From assembly GCA_023388635.1 (NCBI GenBank), contig JAEWFW010000038.1, positions 1-64,000 on the forward strand: a stretch of 64,000 nucleotides of DNA, read 5' to 3'. The stretch comes from Bacillota bacterium (GTDB lineage: Bacteria; Bacillota; Bacilli; Desulfuribacillales; Desulfuribacillaceae). This document shows positions 6,867 to 14,893 of the stretch, piece after piece. Numbering within the stretch: position 1 is the stretch's first letter; every line of letters begins with the position of its first letter. A model generated the notes under the pieces. The model was not told where the DNA came from. It made no database searches and was given only the letters and a program-made list of their open reading frames with translations. The position numbers were made by a program, and so were the translations under genes.

Positions 6867-7781
6867 ATGGAACAGAAAAGTATAACTGCACTGGTTAGCA
6901 CATTTTCAAGAGCATACCATGCAGAAAACAACAAAGTGAAAATTTTTGATGACAGTATGGCAAGGCTCTTCCTTACCGAAGAAGAATACAGGCAAATATC
7001 GAAAAATATGACGGAAGGGATTGGATTTTTTAATCCGTCCTTTAAAGGGACACCAGATGAGGCTCTAAGATGGGTGGTGAATAATCAACTGTCCCCTTCC
7101 CCACTTGGCAGAGCGGCATTTACAGAAAAAGCACTCCAAACTGCTGTGTCAATCGGTGCAAAGCAATATTTGATTTTGGGTGCGGGGTATGACTCCTTTG
7201 CATATCGCCAACCTGTTTGGGCAAATGAGATACAGATTTTTGAAATTGACCACCCCGCTACAGCAAAGGATAAAAAGACGAAACTGGAAAATTCCAAGAT
7301 AGCAATACCCGATAATGTCCAATATGTTGCGGCTGATTTTACGCAGCAACAATGGCAGATGTCACTAACTCAAAACATTAAATTTGATAAAAATCAAATC
7401 AGTTTTTGCAGTATTTTAGGAGTTGTCTATTATCTTCCTGTTCAAACATTTGTAGATCTGATTTCTGCGCTCAGTAATCTTTTACCGATTGGAAGTTCAG
7501 TTGTATTTGACTATCCTGATGAAAATAGCTACACCGACAAAGCAGGCGAACGTGCGAAAAAACAAGCAATGTTGGGAGCGACGGCAAATGAAAAAATGCT
7601 TGCTAGCTATTCTTATGAAGATATGGAAAATATACTTTCCTCGCATGGATTTTTGATATATGAACATCTAACGCCTATGGAAGTGACAGGACAATATTTT
7701 GAAACCTACAATCATGCAAATCCTTTGCATCCTATGACTGCCTTTGACAATGTAAATTATTGCCTTGCGGTAAAAAAGTAA
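6867..7781 (+). CDS. class I SAM-dependent methyltransferase (leucine carboxyl methyltransferase-like)
   Basis: 304 residues from the ATG at 6867, with AGGGGTG just upstream (a GTG 9 bases earlier overlaps that site). It follows the LCM/PPM1 family pattern: an N-terminal SRAYHAENNKVKIFDDSMAR, then SIGAKQYLILGAGYDSFAYR (the SAM-binding GxGxD loop), IFEIDHPATAKDKK (acidic end of strand 2), NVQYVAADF, and FCSILGVVYYLPVQTF. Bacterial members of this group often methylate carboxylates of small metabolites; the substrate here is unknown. It is a monocistronic cargo gene. Confidence 0.85.
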   Translation: MEQKSITALVSTFSRAYHAENNKVKIFDDSMARLFLTEEEYRQISKNMTEGIGFFNPSFKGTPDEALRWVVNNQLSPSPLGRAAFTEKALQTAVSIGAKQYLILGAGYDSFAYRQPVWANEIQIFEIDHPATAKDKKTKLENSKIAIPDNVQYVAADFTQQQWQMSLTQNIKFDKNQISFCSILGVVYYLPVQTFVDLISALSNLLPIGSSVVFDYPDENSYTDKAGERAKKQAMLGATANEKMLASYSYEDMENILSSHGFLIYEHLTPMEVTGQYFETYNHANPLHPMTAFDNVNYCLAVKK

Positions 7782-7827
7782 GCATAACCTTTAGCTTAGG
7801 AAATTATAATTTTTCCACTATCATCAC

Positions 7828-7866
7828 AAAGAGGTATACTTTCTAAAAAATGGAGAGTATGCCTTT
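7828..7866. repeat. interspersed hairpin repeat, copy 3
   Basis: AAAGAGGTATACTTTC pairs with GAGAGTATGCCTTT with one bulge. Its position 47 bases after the methyltransferase stop fits a terminator. Its core (ATACTTTyC...GGArAxTATGyCTTT) resembles the copies at 2248 and 14595. Confidence 0.45.
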
Positions 7867-7950
7867 CCTTATGTTTAAAAATGGGGTAAAATTGATGGTA
7901 CTTAAGAAGAGTAATGCGCCTAAATACTTTGTGTTTGGAGGGAAATTAAA

Positions 7951-8399
7951 ATGGCTTTGCAAAAAGTTTATGACTATTTTCGCAATTATGATAAAAGTAC
8001 ATACCAAGTAGTTGCCTGCAAAGGTAATGAACCATCTGAATCGGACATATCTGCATTTGAAGAAAGTATTGGAAGTACACTACCGCAGGAGTTTAGAGAA
8101 TTTACTATGTCATCATTGGGCGGTCTATTATAGCAAAAGGTATACCGGATTTTTTAGATATTCGTGTCAAAACACAGGAATTACATGAAGCAGGATTTAC
8201 AGACCACATTCCTTTCCTGTCCATTATTGGAAATGGCGACGAAATATTCTGTTTTGATAAGGCAGGTAATATTGTTTTATTAGATTACTACCAAACAGGT
8301 GAATCAACTCCAATAGAGGGAAGTTTTTCGGATTGTTTAATGAAACAAATTGAGGAATTGGAAGAACGCAAGAACAAAAAAATCAGTGGACAGAAATGA
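7951..8399 (+). pseudogene. SUKH (SMI1/KNR4)-family protein, frameshifted with internal deletion
   Basis: An ATG behind GGAGGGA at 7951 starts a 60-residue frame ending LPQEFREFTMSSLGGLL and a TAG. LPxEFREF...LGGL is the SUKH N-terminal signature. In another frame the protein resumes at about 8121 with IIAKGIPDFLDIRVKTQEL, then FLSIIGNGDEIFCFDKAGNI and YYQTGESTPIEGSFSDCL, and stops at 8397-8399. The segment normally between LGGL(Y) and the GIPxFxDIRV block is missing. So this is a SUKH gene with an internal deletion that also shifted the frame. SUKH proteins commonly act as immunity proteins against contact-dependent toxins; no toxin is visible here. Confidence 0.7.
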
Positions 8400-8418
8400 T
8401 CTTTCTATGGGAGAACTT

Positions 8419-8892
8419 ATGAAATTAAGAAAATACAAGCAGACTGACTGTGCTGAGATTGCGACACTTTTTTACAACACAGTGCACGCAGTAAACGCAC
8501 AAGACTATACAAAAGCGCAACTGAATGCTTGGGCTACAGGCGAGATCGATATCTCCGTGTGGGATAAAACTTTTTCCGAACATAATACGCTGATTGCCGA
8601 AGATGCTGGAATTATTGTAGGTTTCGGTGATATGGATGGGAATGGTTATCTCGACAAACTGTTTATTCATAAAGATTACCAAAATAGAGGGATTGCAACT
8701 ACTATCCTAAATGAGCTTGAATGCCAAGCACTGCTTCACAACATTTTCCGATTTACTACCCATGCTTCTATTACTGCCAAACCGTTTTTTGAAAGATGTG
8801 GCTATAAAACCTTAACGAAAAATATAGTTGTGCGCCAAGGCATAGAATTAACTAATTTTACGATGGAAAAACACTGTACAAAGGAAAGATAA
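8419..8892 (+). CDS. GNAT-family N-acetyltransferase
   Basis: 157 residues from the ATG at 8419, which has GGGAGA 6 bases upstream. Earlier in-frame starts overlap the SUKH remnant. Motifs are KYKQTDCAEIATLFYNTVHAVN (typical YafP/YjaB-like start), IVGFGDMDGNGYLDKLFIHKDYQNRGIATTIL (split here as LDKLFIHKDYQNRGIATT, the acetyl-CoA pyrophosphate loop Q-x-x-G-x-A), and AKPFFERCGYKTL. It probably acetylates a small molecule or a protein amine; the substrate is unknown. Confidence 0.85.
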   Translation: MKLRKYKQTDCAEIATLFYNTVHAVNAQDYTKAQLNAWATGEIDISVWDKTFSEHNTLIAEDAGIIVGFGDMDGNGYLDKLFIHKDYQNRGIATTILNELECQALLHNIFRFTTHASITAKPFFERCGYKTLTKNIVVRQGIELTNFTMEKHCTKER

Positions 8893-8942
8893 TTTTTTCT
8901 ATAAACATTCTGCGGGGTGCTATCATTTAGGAGGTATTACTA

Positions 8943-9263
8943 ATGAAAAATTTGTTATTCTATATTCCGGCTATTATCTTTACACTTCTTTATGGGATAC
9001 TGGCACTGAACGGTGTTGGTGCTATTTCCTCTGTTGTTCTTGTTTGGTTAGCTCTATGGTTCATTAGTGGTTTTACACTTAGTAAAGGTCGCTTCTGGGG
9101 TTGCGTATTTGGTGTCTTACCGGCAATTCAGCTCATTTATATGGGAACGCGAGAAACAGGGCAAATTATCAGCGAAACACCTATTGGCATTGCGATTTTA
9201 ATTTTTTACGTGATTTGTGGATATTGGGTCTATAGAAATAATAAAGCTAGCAGTACATCGTAA
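8943..9263 (+). CDS. small membrane protein, unknown function
   Basis: 106 residues with a TAGGAGG site 8 bases from the ATG. Three to four hydrophobic helices: FYIPAIIFTLLYGILAL, ISSVVLVWLALWFISGF, FGVLPAIQLIYMG and IGIAILIFYVICGYWVY. There are no charged clusters or known motifs. I cannot name a family. It is followed by a clean hairpin at 9269-9299. Confidence 0.6.
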   Translation: MKNLLFYIPAIIFTLLYGILALNGVGAISSVVLVWLALWFISGFTLSKGRFWGCVFGVLPAIQLIYMGTRETGQIISETPIGIAILIFYVICGYWVYRNNKASSTS

Positions 9264-9268
9264 TTAAA

Positions 9269-9299
9269 CGACGGCTAACGATTCTTATCGTAGCCGTCG
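9269..9299 (+). terminator. hairpin after the small membrane protein gene
   Basis: CGACGGCTA at 9269-9277 pairs exactly with TAGCCGTCG at 9291-9299, six bases after the stop. An A-rich tract follows instead of a T-run on the plus strand, so it may also serve the leftward toxin gene ending at 9341. Confidence 0.5.
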
Positions 9300-9340
9300 A
9301 AAACTATTACAAGTTTGCTTTGAAATGTTATATCTCTTAA

Positions 9341-9601
9341 TCAATCATCGTAATGTCCGCCGCATTGAACAATGATAAGCTGACCATTTGCAACTTTGTA
9401 TACAATGCGATTCACTTCATCAATCCGTCTACTCCAATATCCTTGTTTATCGCCAGTGAGCGGTTCAGGTTTCCCTATGCCGCCGAAGGGATCCCGCTCA
9501 ATATCTTTAATAAGGTTATTTATACGCTTCAATGTTTTCTTATCCTGTGTCTGCCAATATAAATATTCTCCCCAGGCTTTATCGTGCCAGACCTTATTCA
9601 T
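9341..9601 (-). CDS. yoeB: YoeB-family mRNA-interferase toxin
   Basis: 86 residues when started at the ATG at 9601 (GAGG 6 bases upstream; another ATG lies two codons earlier). The start is supported by residue numbering: it puts E46, R65, H83 and Y84 at the positions of the catalytic residues known from Escherichia coli YoeB. The core reads GYWSRRIDEVNRIVYKV and the end GGHYDD. YoeB binds the ribosomal A site and cleaves mRNA. The gene overlaps the end of relB by eight bases, so it is translationally coupled to its antitoxin. Confidence 0.93.
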   Translation of the reverse strand: MNKVWHDKAWGEYLYWQTQDKKTLKRINNLIKDIERDPFGGIGKPEPLTGDKQGYWSRRIDEVNRIVYKVANGQLIIVQCGGHYDD

Positions 9602-9860
9602 AGTCATCCTCTATTGTTTCATGTACCGCACAGTTTTTACCTATTTCAATATCGGCAATACGACGGCTTAACTCTGTTTGGTTCTTCTCACTGTAAAAAG
9701 GATCATAAATCTCAAAGGGTATTTTCCCCTGACGCAAGGCTTGGCGTGCAAAGATATTGAATGCCGTAGATAAATTCATGCCAAACTCGTTAAACAACTT
9801 TTCGGCATTTTCCTTTACCTCACGATCCAGACGTATCGTTACATTGATGGTTTTAGACAT
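9594..9860 (-). CDS. RelB/DinJ-family antitoxin
   Basis: 88 residues from the ATG at 9860, which has GGAGGTG 6 bases upstream (longer in-frame starts lack this). The N-terminus SKTINVTIRLDREVKENAE is a ribbon-helix-helix DNA-binding unit, and ALRQGKIPFEI is the signature after it in DinJ/RelB proteins. The acidic C-terminus (HETIEDDYE) should wrap and block YoeB. The pair probably represses its own promoter (9892-9920). RelB-type antitoxins are also found with YoeB toxins in other genomes. Confidence 0.9.
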   Translation of the reverse strand: MSKTINVTIRLDREVKENAEKLFNEFGMNLSTAFNIFARQALRQGKIPFEIYDPFYSEKNQTELSRRIADIEIGKNCAVHETIEDDYE

Positions 9861-9891
9861 ATTCAACACCTCCATTTCTAATAGTAACATC

Positions 9892-9920
9892 ATTATATTA
9901 TATTATTCCGTGCAATTCAA
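9892..9920 (-). promoter_or_regulatory. promoter of the relB-yoeB operon
   Basis: Reading the minus strand: TTGAAT (9915-9920), a 17-base spacer and TATAAT (9892-9897), 31 bases before the relB start. The AT-rich repeats ATAATATAATATAAT over the -10 region may be where RelB binds. Confidence 0.65.
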
Positions 9921-10071
9921 TTTATATGCACGGACTTTTGCTGCTTTCCATTGTTTTATCAGTAAAATAAATGTACCTTTGGCTATGTGCTTTGTATGTT
10001 GAAGAGGATTACCTCGATAATTCTTATGACTCGTTTTTGATAGAGCGGCATCACAAAGGACACTAAGAAAT

Positions 10072-10782
10072 TTATGCTAAACGGGTTAGGAACCTCCTTG
10101 TAAAAATAAAAATCCAGATAGCACATAATGATAATGCCATTACCAATGGGAGCGGCATTAAACCTTCCACAATAATTTTGCCAATCCAGAAAGATGGTAG
10201 AAACGCAGTTAAATAATCATACGGCGCAGGGATAGTCCACACAGCGACAAGCCCCAATATGCTAACCCCCATCAATTTTGAAAGAGCAAGTCCTTCTACG
10301 CGGTTCCCCGCCATTGTCACAACCATCATTGCAAGTGCTATCCCCATTAAAGTGCTAATTAGTGAACAGCACAACACCATCATTACAGATAACCCGGAAA
10401 GCCCAAAAATAATCGTGATTATAATTGTTACACCGATAGTCCATACCATAGGAAAACCAACACGCGCAACCATGTATGAATATCCTGCGGTTGGCGTGAC
10501 CTGATAAAATACACTTATTCCTTCATCACGTTCTTCCAGCAACAGAAATGCTGTTATCATTGCCGTAAGCATTGGAATTAAGCAGATTAAAGCCCCGTCA
10601 ACAAGACCATACCACGGCATCAATGAGAATGATAAGTGTTCCTCTACTATCCTGTTTGCAAAAGGTATTGCCAGTTTGAACAACAACCCGATTATCACAG
10701 GAGCCGGAACAAGCGCAAATAACATTCCATCCTGTGTAATTTGTTTCAAGCCGATTTGGAACAGTTTTATTGTCTGCCTCAT
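10072..10782 (-). CDS. ABC transporter permease subunit (second)
   Basis: 236 residues from the ATG at 10782 (GGGGGAGAAAAGG upstream). Six hydrophobic helices are visible, for example DGMLFALVPAPVIIGLLF, LICLIPMLTAMITAFLLL, VWTIGVTIIITIIFGLSG and LVMALSLCAIWIFIFTRR. The segment LLLEERDEGISVFYQVTP resembles the cytoplasmic loop of ABC-2-type exporter permeases that receives the ATPase. It overlaps the upstream permease by four bases (ATGA). It is the last gene of the tetR-ATPase-permease-permease operon. Confidence 0.8.
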   Translation of the reverse strand: MRQTIKLFQIGLKQITQDGMLFALVPAPVIIGLLFKLAIPFANRIVEEHLSFSLMPWYGLVDGALICLIPMLTAMITAFLLLEERDEGISVFYQVTPTAGYSYMVARVGFPMVWTIGVTIIITIIFGLSGLSVMMVLCCSLISTLMGIALAMMVVTMAGNRVEGLALSKLMGVSILGLVAVWTIPAPYDYLTAFLPSFWIGKIIVEGLMPLPLVMALSLCAIWIFIFTRRFLTRLA

Positions 10783-11480
10783 ACCTTTTCTCCCCCCTCT
10801 ATCTGCATGGCGAGAGGAATGCGTTTGTTTGCAAGTGTAGTAACAATAACCAGCCAAACAAGCATTATGATAAACAGCCAATTATCGATTGTATCCGTCA
10901 GCTCTATGGAATGACATATAACGTGCCAAAGGACCATACCCGGCGTTAAGTCCAATATCGGCACGGAAATTCCAAAGGCTGCAACAATGGGTGGTGTCAG
11001 CAAAACTGTCAACGGCAACGTGGCAATCAACATATAGTGATTGACTGAGCGGGCATAAGACGCAAGTAAAAGTCCTATGAGCGTAAAGATCATGGCGCCA
11101 ATAAATGTGCCGAATGACAGTAATAGATAGTTTGTATTTTCCCTTAAGCCGGCAAACGCAATGGCGTTAGCTGCCAGTGTTGAAATAAGCGCCAGTGAAA
11201 CGGCTTTGGATAGAACATATTCTACCGGTCTGAGCGGAGAAATACCCCAAAAGCTATGTAAGCCCTCACCTTTTTCCAAAAGCCATATCCCACCAATAAA
11301 AAATGCGCCGAGCATGGCAGGATCAGTCAGAATGATAACAGACGCCACTATTTTCCGGTACTCCAAAGGGCATACGAGTAAGATCACCACATAAATTGCG
11401 CTGATAAAAGTATAAAGAAAATAAAAGCCATATTTCACCTGATACTGTATATCACCCACAAGCGCGGCAAAGTACCTCAT
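10779..11480 (-). CDS. ABC transporter permease subunit (first)
   Basis: 233 residues from the ATG at 11480, which overlaps the TGA of the ATPase gene (ATGA) and has GGCAGGTG just upstream; a GTG at 11489 is the alternative. Six hydrophobic helices cover most of the chain (YGFYFLYTFISAIYVVILLV, LIGLLLASYARS, LPLTVLLTPPIVAAFGI). The motif LLEKGEGLHSFWGISPLRP matches the ATPase-coupling loop of the second permease. The two permeases likely form a heterodimeric exporter. Confidence 0.8.
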   Translation of the reverse strand: MRYFAALVGDIQYQVKYGFYFLYTFISAIYVVILLVCPLEYRKIVASVIILTDPAMLGAFFIGGIWLLEKGEGLHSFWGISPLRPVEYVLSKAVSLALISTLAANAIAFAGLRENTNYLLLSFGTFIGAMIFTLIGLLLASYARSVNHYMLIATLPLTVLLTPPIVAAFGISVPILDLTPGMVLWHVICHSIELTDTIDNWLFIIMLVWLVIVTTLANKRIPLAMQIEGGEKV

Positions 11481-12331
11481 TGTAAGCACCTGCCCGTCAG
11501 TTCAATAAATACATCTTCAAGTGTCTGTTCCTTTGAATGTATGCTCTTTAGCGTTCCCAATCGCAATGCGGTCTGAAACTCCGATGATGCGCCAAGCTCG
11601 GCAAGCGCACAAGAACTGCTTATCTCTTTTCCATCTGAAATATAACGATAGTCAACTTGTGTATCTGTGCCCTTCTCACACAGAGCGTAAGGTGCATCAA
11701 GAGCTTTGATTTTTCCGTCAACGATAAATGCAACGCGGTCGCAAAGCTCTTCTGCATCGTGCATATTGTGGGTTGTCAGTATCACAGTATTACCCTTTTG
11801 TTTCTGTTCAAGCACCATATCTTTTAGTATTCTCGCGTTAGCAGGATCAAGACCGCTGGTGGGTTCGTCTAGAAAAAGCAACTGCGGGTTATGGATAAGA
11901 GCGCGAACAAAGCCGAGTCGCATTTTCATTCCTTTGGAAAAGCTACCGACTTTTTTGTCGGCATCATTTTCGAGTCCGACTTTTGCTAATAGTTGCATGA
12001 GATCGGTGGATTTTGTAGCGTATAATGCTGCGAAGTAAGTAAGGTTTTCAAGCGCAGTAAATTTATTATAGAAATTGGGAAATTCAAAATCTACACCTAT
12101 CCTTTCGTAGTAGGCGTTTGTTCGATTTTTCATTTCCATATTAAACACGCGGACACTTCCCTGATAATTACGAAGAACACCCGTTAAAATTTTTTGCATT
12201 GTACTTTTGCCGGCGCCCGACGGACCGAGAAAGCCGAATATTTCGCCCGGCTTCACTTCAAAACTAATGCCCTGTATAGTATCGTTCGAGGCGTTAGGAT
12301 ATTTGAGGAACACATCTTTTACTGCTATCAT
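11477..12331 (-). CDS. ABC transporter ATP-binding protein (exporter type)
   Basis: 284 residues. Walker A is FLGPSGAGKSTMQKI, the Q-loop region is GVDFEFPNFYNKFTALENL, the ABC signature is SFSKGMKMRLGFVRAL, Walker B is LLFLDEPTSGLDP, and the switch is LTTHNMHDAEEL. The C-terminal part (TQVDYRYISDGKEISSSC) is the extra domain seen in ABC-2 drug/antibiotic exporters. The first codons overlap the TetR gene by four bases. The substrate is likely a drug or peptide, inferred from the TetR control. Confidence 0.9.
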   Translation of the reverse strand: MIAVKDVFLKYPNASNDTIQGISFEVKPGEIFGFLGPSGAGKSTMQKILTGVLRNYQGSVRVFNMEMKNRTNAYYERIGVDFEFPNFYNKFTALENLTYFAALYATKSTDLMQLLAKVGLENDADKKVGSFSKGMKMRLGFVRALIHNPQLLFLDEPTSGLDPANARILKDMVLEQKQKGNTVILTTHNMHDAEELCDRVAFIVDGKIKALDAPYALCEKGTDTQVDYRYISDGKEISSSCALAELGASSEFQTALRLGTLKSIHSKEQTLEDVFIELTGRCLQ

Positions 12332-12921
12332 TTTTCATCACTCACAATCTCTTTCAGCACACCGTCAAGAATTATATTTATTACTATTGTCCGGGTAACT
12401 TCATCTTCGTGCGACAAGTTGAAAAAGCTCAATGCTACGATTTGCATTATTTTTGCGGCTGTCGGAATATTACAAGTAAAATGGATACCATATTTTTGTA
12501 ACTTCAATAATTCTTCACCATCGTCGCGTGTATGCGCTTCCACCACTTCTTTGGGCAGTTTCCGAAAAAGATAATCGGTAGTTTCGTTATCCAGTTTTCG
12601 TATAAGAGGATAATGCTCAAACTGTTCAACCATCCAAAGAAAAGTCTGTTTCATTAACTCGCGTGATGGCAAATCTGAATGAGCTTGTAAAAATCCCTCC
12701 ATTTCCACCCACATTCTGTTCTGCACGGCAATTGCGATTTCCATAAACAAATGTTCCTTGCTCGGATAAAAGGAATAGAAAGAGCCCTTTGCTATTCCAG
12801 CAGCCTGAACCAATTCGTCGATGGAAACCTTTTTTATGCCATAAGCGGTGAACAACCGCTCACCTTCTTCAAACAGCTTGTTTTTGATCATTTCCTTTTC
12901 TTGTTCACTGAAACGTGGCAT
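12328..12921 (-). CDS. TetR-family transcriptional regulator
   Basis: 197 residues. The DNA-binding domain is intact: EGERLFTAYGIKKVSIDELV, AAGIAKGSFYSFYPSKEHLF, with the glycine-serine-phenylalanine turn typical of TetR proteins. The C-terminal ligand domain is helical. It heads the ABC exporter operon, and a perfect palindrome lies in its 5' region directly next to the -10 box. It therefore most likely represses itself and the exporter until the exported compound binds. Confidence 0.9.
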   Translation of the reverse strand: MPRFSEQEKEMIKNKLFEEGERLFTAYGIKKVSIDELVQAAGIAKGSFYSFYPSKEHLFMEIAIAVQNRMWVEMEGFLQAHSDLPSRELMKQTFLWMVEQFEHYPLIRKLDNETTDYLFRKLPKEVVEAHTRDDGEELLKLQKYGIHFTCNIPTAAKIMQIVALSFFNLSHEDEVTRTIVINIILDGVLKEIVSDEK

Positions 12922-12935
12922 AAATATGCCCTCCT

Positions 12936-12973
12936 ATCCATATGACTAAAACATATTTATTAGTCATATGGAT
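12936..12973. promoter_or_regulatory. TetR operator: perfect 13-bp arms
   Basis: ATCCATATGACTA at 12936-12948 and its exact complement at 12961-12973, separated by 12 bases. It starts at the -10 box of the operon promoter and ends 15 bases before the TetR start codon, a position where bound repressor would block transcription. Confidence 0.85.
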
Positions 12974-13000
12974 TCTATCATTTACTACGTGCAATGTCAA
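12972..13000 (-). promoter_or_regulatory. promoter of the tetR-ABC operon
   Basis: TTGACA (12995-13000), a 17-base spacer and TAGAAT (12972-12977) on the minus strand, directly followed by the palindromic operator. Confidence 0.85.
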
Positions 13001-13041
13001 CGTACTTCCGGGTTTTCCGCTAAACGGTCTCCCCTGAATAA

Positions 13042-13050
13042 TGATATAAT
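13042..13050 (+). promoter_or_regulatory. possible extended -10 of the serpin gene
   Basis: TGATATAAT gives a TGn extension with a perfect TATAAT, but no good -35 box lies 16-18 bases upstream. The leader to the serpin start would be about 108 bases. Confidence 0.35.
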
Positions 13051-13164
13051 GGAAAAATAATTACTTATTGAGTATATTGCCGCCATCTATCTCATTTTTT
13101 ATATTTAATATGGAACATTTATCAAAATTTTTCGTCTTAATAATTATATGAGGAGGTGCTTTGT

Positions 13165-14415
13165 ATGAAAAAAATCACTATACTGCTTGCATTACTGCTA
13201 ACCTTAACAGCTTGTAACGGTACTGCAAATGTAACTGCCACAAACTTAATGGCAGGCGTTAACAGAAATACCATTACTCCAATCGTCATTGACGACTTAC
13301 AGGAAAACGATGCCGATAAAACGACAGAAATCACCGATTTTTCCCTTGATATTTTCGGGAAAATATACGAGGGCGAAAACACGCTGATCTCACCACTTTC
13401 TATCATTTCTGCCCTTTCTATGACGGCAAACGGTGCGGAAAAGGAAACGCTGTCGCAAATGGAGGAGGTTTTCGGTGCAGATATAAGCAGCTTGAATGAA
13501 TATCTGTATGCCTATAAATCGTATCTCCCCACCGCCGACAAATACAAGGTAAGCCTTGCTAATTCCATTTGGTTTAAGGATACAGAGAGTTTGACGGTAG
13601 AGAAGGAATTTCTGCAAATAAACAAGGACTATTACGATGCCGAGGTTTATAAAGCACCTTTTGATGACAGCACGAAAAATGACATTAACGCTTGGGTCAA
13701 TGAAAAGACCGACGGGCAGATTAAAAAGCTTTTAGAGGAGAAGCCTCCCGAAGATGCTGTCATGTACCTTATCAATGCACTGTCTTTTGATGCTGAATGG
13801 CTGAATATCTACAAGGATACTTCTGTGCGTAAGGGTGAGTTTACCACACACAACGGCGATAAAAAGACGGTCGATTTTATGCACAGCACCGAATCTAGCT
13901 ATCTTGAGGCTCCGAATGCGATCGGATTTTCAAAACCGTATGCTGATAACAAATATTCCTTTGTGGCATTATTGCCCGACGAGGGACTGACAGTATCGGA
14001 TTTTTTAGCGTCAATAGACGGTAAAACGCTGATCGATGCGATTAAACACCAAGGTGATAATACAGTGTATGTGTCTATGCCTAAATTTACATTTGAATAT
14101 AGTAAAGAACTTTCTGAGATATTGCAAGAACTGGGTATAAAAGACGCTTTTGATGCGGATCTTGCGGATTTCAGTTCGCTTGGGAAATCAAGTGAAGGAA
14201 ATATTCTTATCAACCGTGTTATCCATAAGACGAAAATCGAGGTAGACGAAAAAGGAACAAAGGCAGGTGCTGTTACTGCCGTAGAGATGATTACGGAATC
14301 GGCAGCTCCGATAGTGCCCAAGACAGTCAACCTAAATCGTCCATTTTTCTTTATGATAGTGGATAACGAGTTTAGCATGCCGATTTTTATGGGTGCTTTA
14401 AACGATGCGACATAA
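13165..14415 (+). CDS. serpin-family protease inhibitor, lipoprotein
   Basis: 416 residues from the ATG at 13165 (AGGAGG 8 bases upstream). The signal peptide ITILLALLLTLTACNG has a lipobox with Cys at about residue 17, so the protein should be anchored on the outer face of the membrane. Serpin landmarks are present: NTLISPLSIISALSMTANGA, KVSLANSIWFKD, YLINALSFDAEWLNIY, FVALLPDEGLTVSDFL, the hinge EKGTKAGAVTAVEM, and the C-terminal NRPFFFMIVDNEFSMPIFMG. The hinge has small residues as in inhibitory serpins. Bacterial serpins inhibit serine or cysteine proteases; here it would guard the cell surface. Confidence 0.93.
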   Translation: MKKITILLALLLTLTACNGTANVTATNLMAGVNRNTITPIVIDDLQENDADKTTEITDFSLDIFGKIYEGENTLISPLSIISALSMTANGAEKETLSQMEEVFGADISSLNEYLYAYKSYLPTADKYKVSLANSIWFKDTESLTVEKEFLQINKDYYDAEVYKAPFDDSTKNDINAWVNEKTDGQIKKLLEEKPPEDAVMYLINALSFDAEWLNIYKDTSVRKGEFTTHNGDKKTVDFMHSTESSYLEAPNAIGFSKPYADNKYSFVALLPDEGLTVSDFLASIDGKTLIDAIKHQGDNTVYVSMPKFTFEYSKELSEILQELGIKDAFDADLADFSSLGKSSEGNILINRVIHKTKIEVDEKGTKAGAVTAVEMITESAAPIVPKTVNLNRPFFFMIVDNEFSMPIFMGALNDAT

Positions 14416-14479
14416 CAAAAATTTATCTAATTACAGTACAGCAATTTAAGGATTTGAGTATATTGCGCAAGGCTATCAT

Positions 14480-14513
14480 CCTTGGGGTGGTAGTTCGAGA
14501 ATATACCAAACAA
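14480..14513 (+). other. degenerate tRNA-Pro(GGG) 3' fragment: second att-like remnant
   Basis: Three blocks of the fragment at 2125-2176 recur here in the same order: CCTTGGGGTGG (14480), GTTCGA (14493) and ACCAAACAA (14505). About 15 bases in total are lost between them. Both copies are followed by a related hairpin repeat. This reads as an older, decayed attachment scar marking the right side of the 2.2-14.5 kb island. Confidence 0.5.
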
Positions 14514-14594
14514 AGCTGTAAAATAAATTCTAATCTGTCAATTAAATGATTTTCGCCAAAATCCGTAAAATCTTTTTCCCTCCCTCTATTATTC

Positions 14595-14636
14595 AAAAAG
14601 ACATACTTTTCCGCCGAGGAAATGTTATGTCTTTTT
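14595..14636 (+). repeat. interspersed hairpin repeat, copy 4
   Basis: AAAAAGACATAC...GTTATGTCTTTTT with CCGAGGAAA in the loop, as in copy 1 (ACCGAGGGAAAG). Followed by T5 and CACTG, so it could also terminate the serpin transcript. Confidence 0.5.
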
Positions 14637-14893
14637 CACTGGCACTATATTATGAAGTCAGTACACATTATTTTTTCATGGGAAAAGAGGGACAAACAGA
14701 TTTTATTATGCGTAAAAACTTATAATTCCATTGCCTCGAAGTCGTTAAAATCTAGCGTAGACAGGTCGTAAGTACAAGTGATTAGAGCTACTATCCAAAA
14801 TTATGTATAATTATGCTTGTAGTTTTCCTTTATAAAGGCTATAATAGCCTCATTTAACATATATTCTTACTGCTATAATTGGAGGAATCTTAC

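Larger units (their letters stand above)
14416..14893. other. intergenic stretch with att-like remnant and hairpin repeat
   Basis: No gene is supported. It contains the degenerate tRNA-Pro fragment (14480-14513) and hairpin copy 4 (14595-14636). The order and spacing mirror the tRNA-Pro fragment and first hairpin repeat at 2125-2288. Confidence 0.5.
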
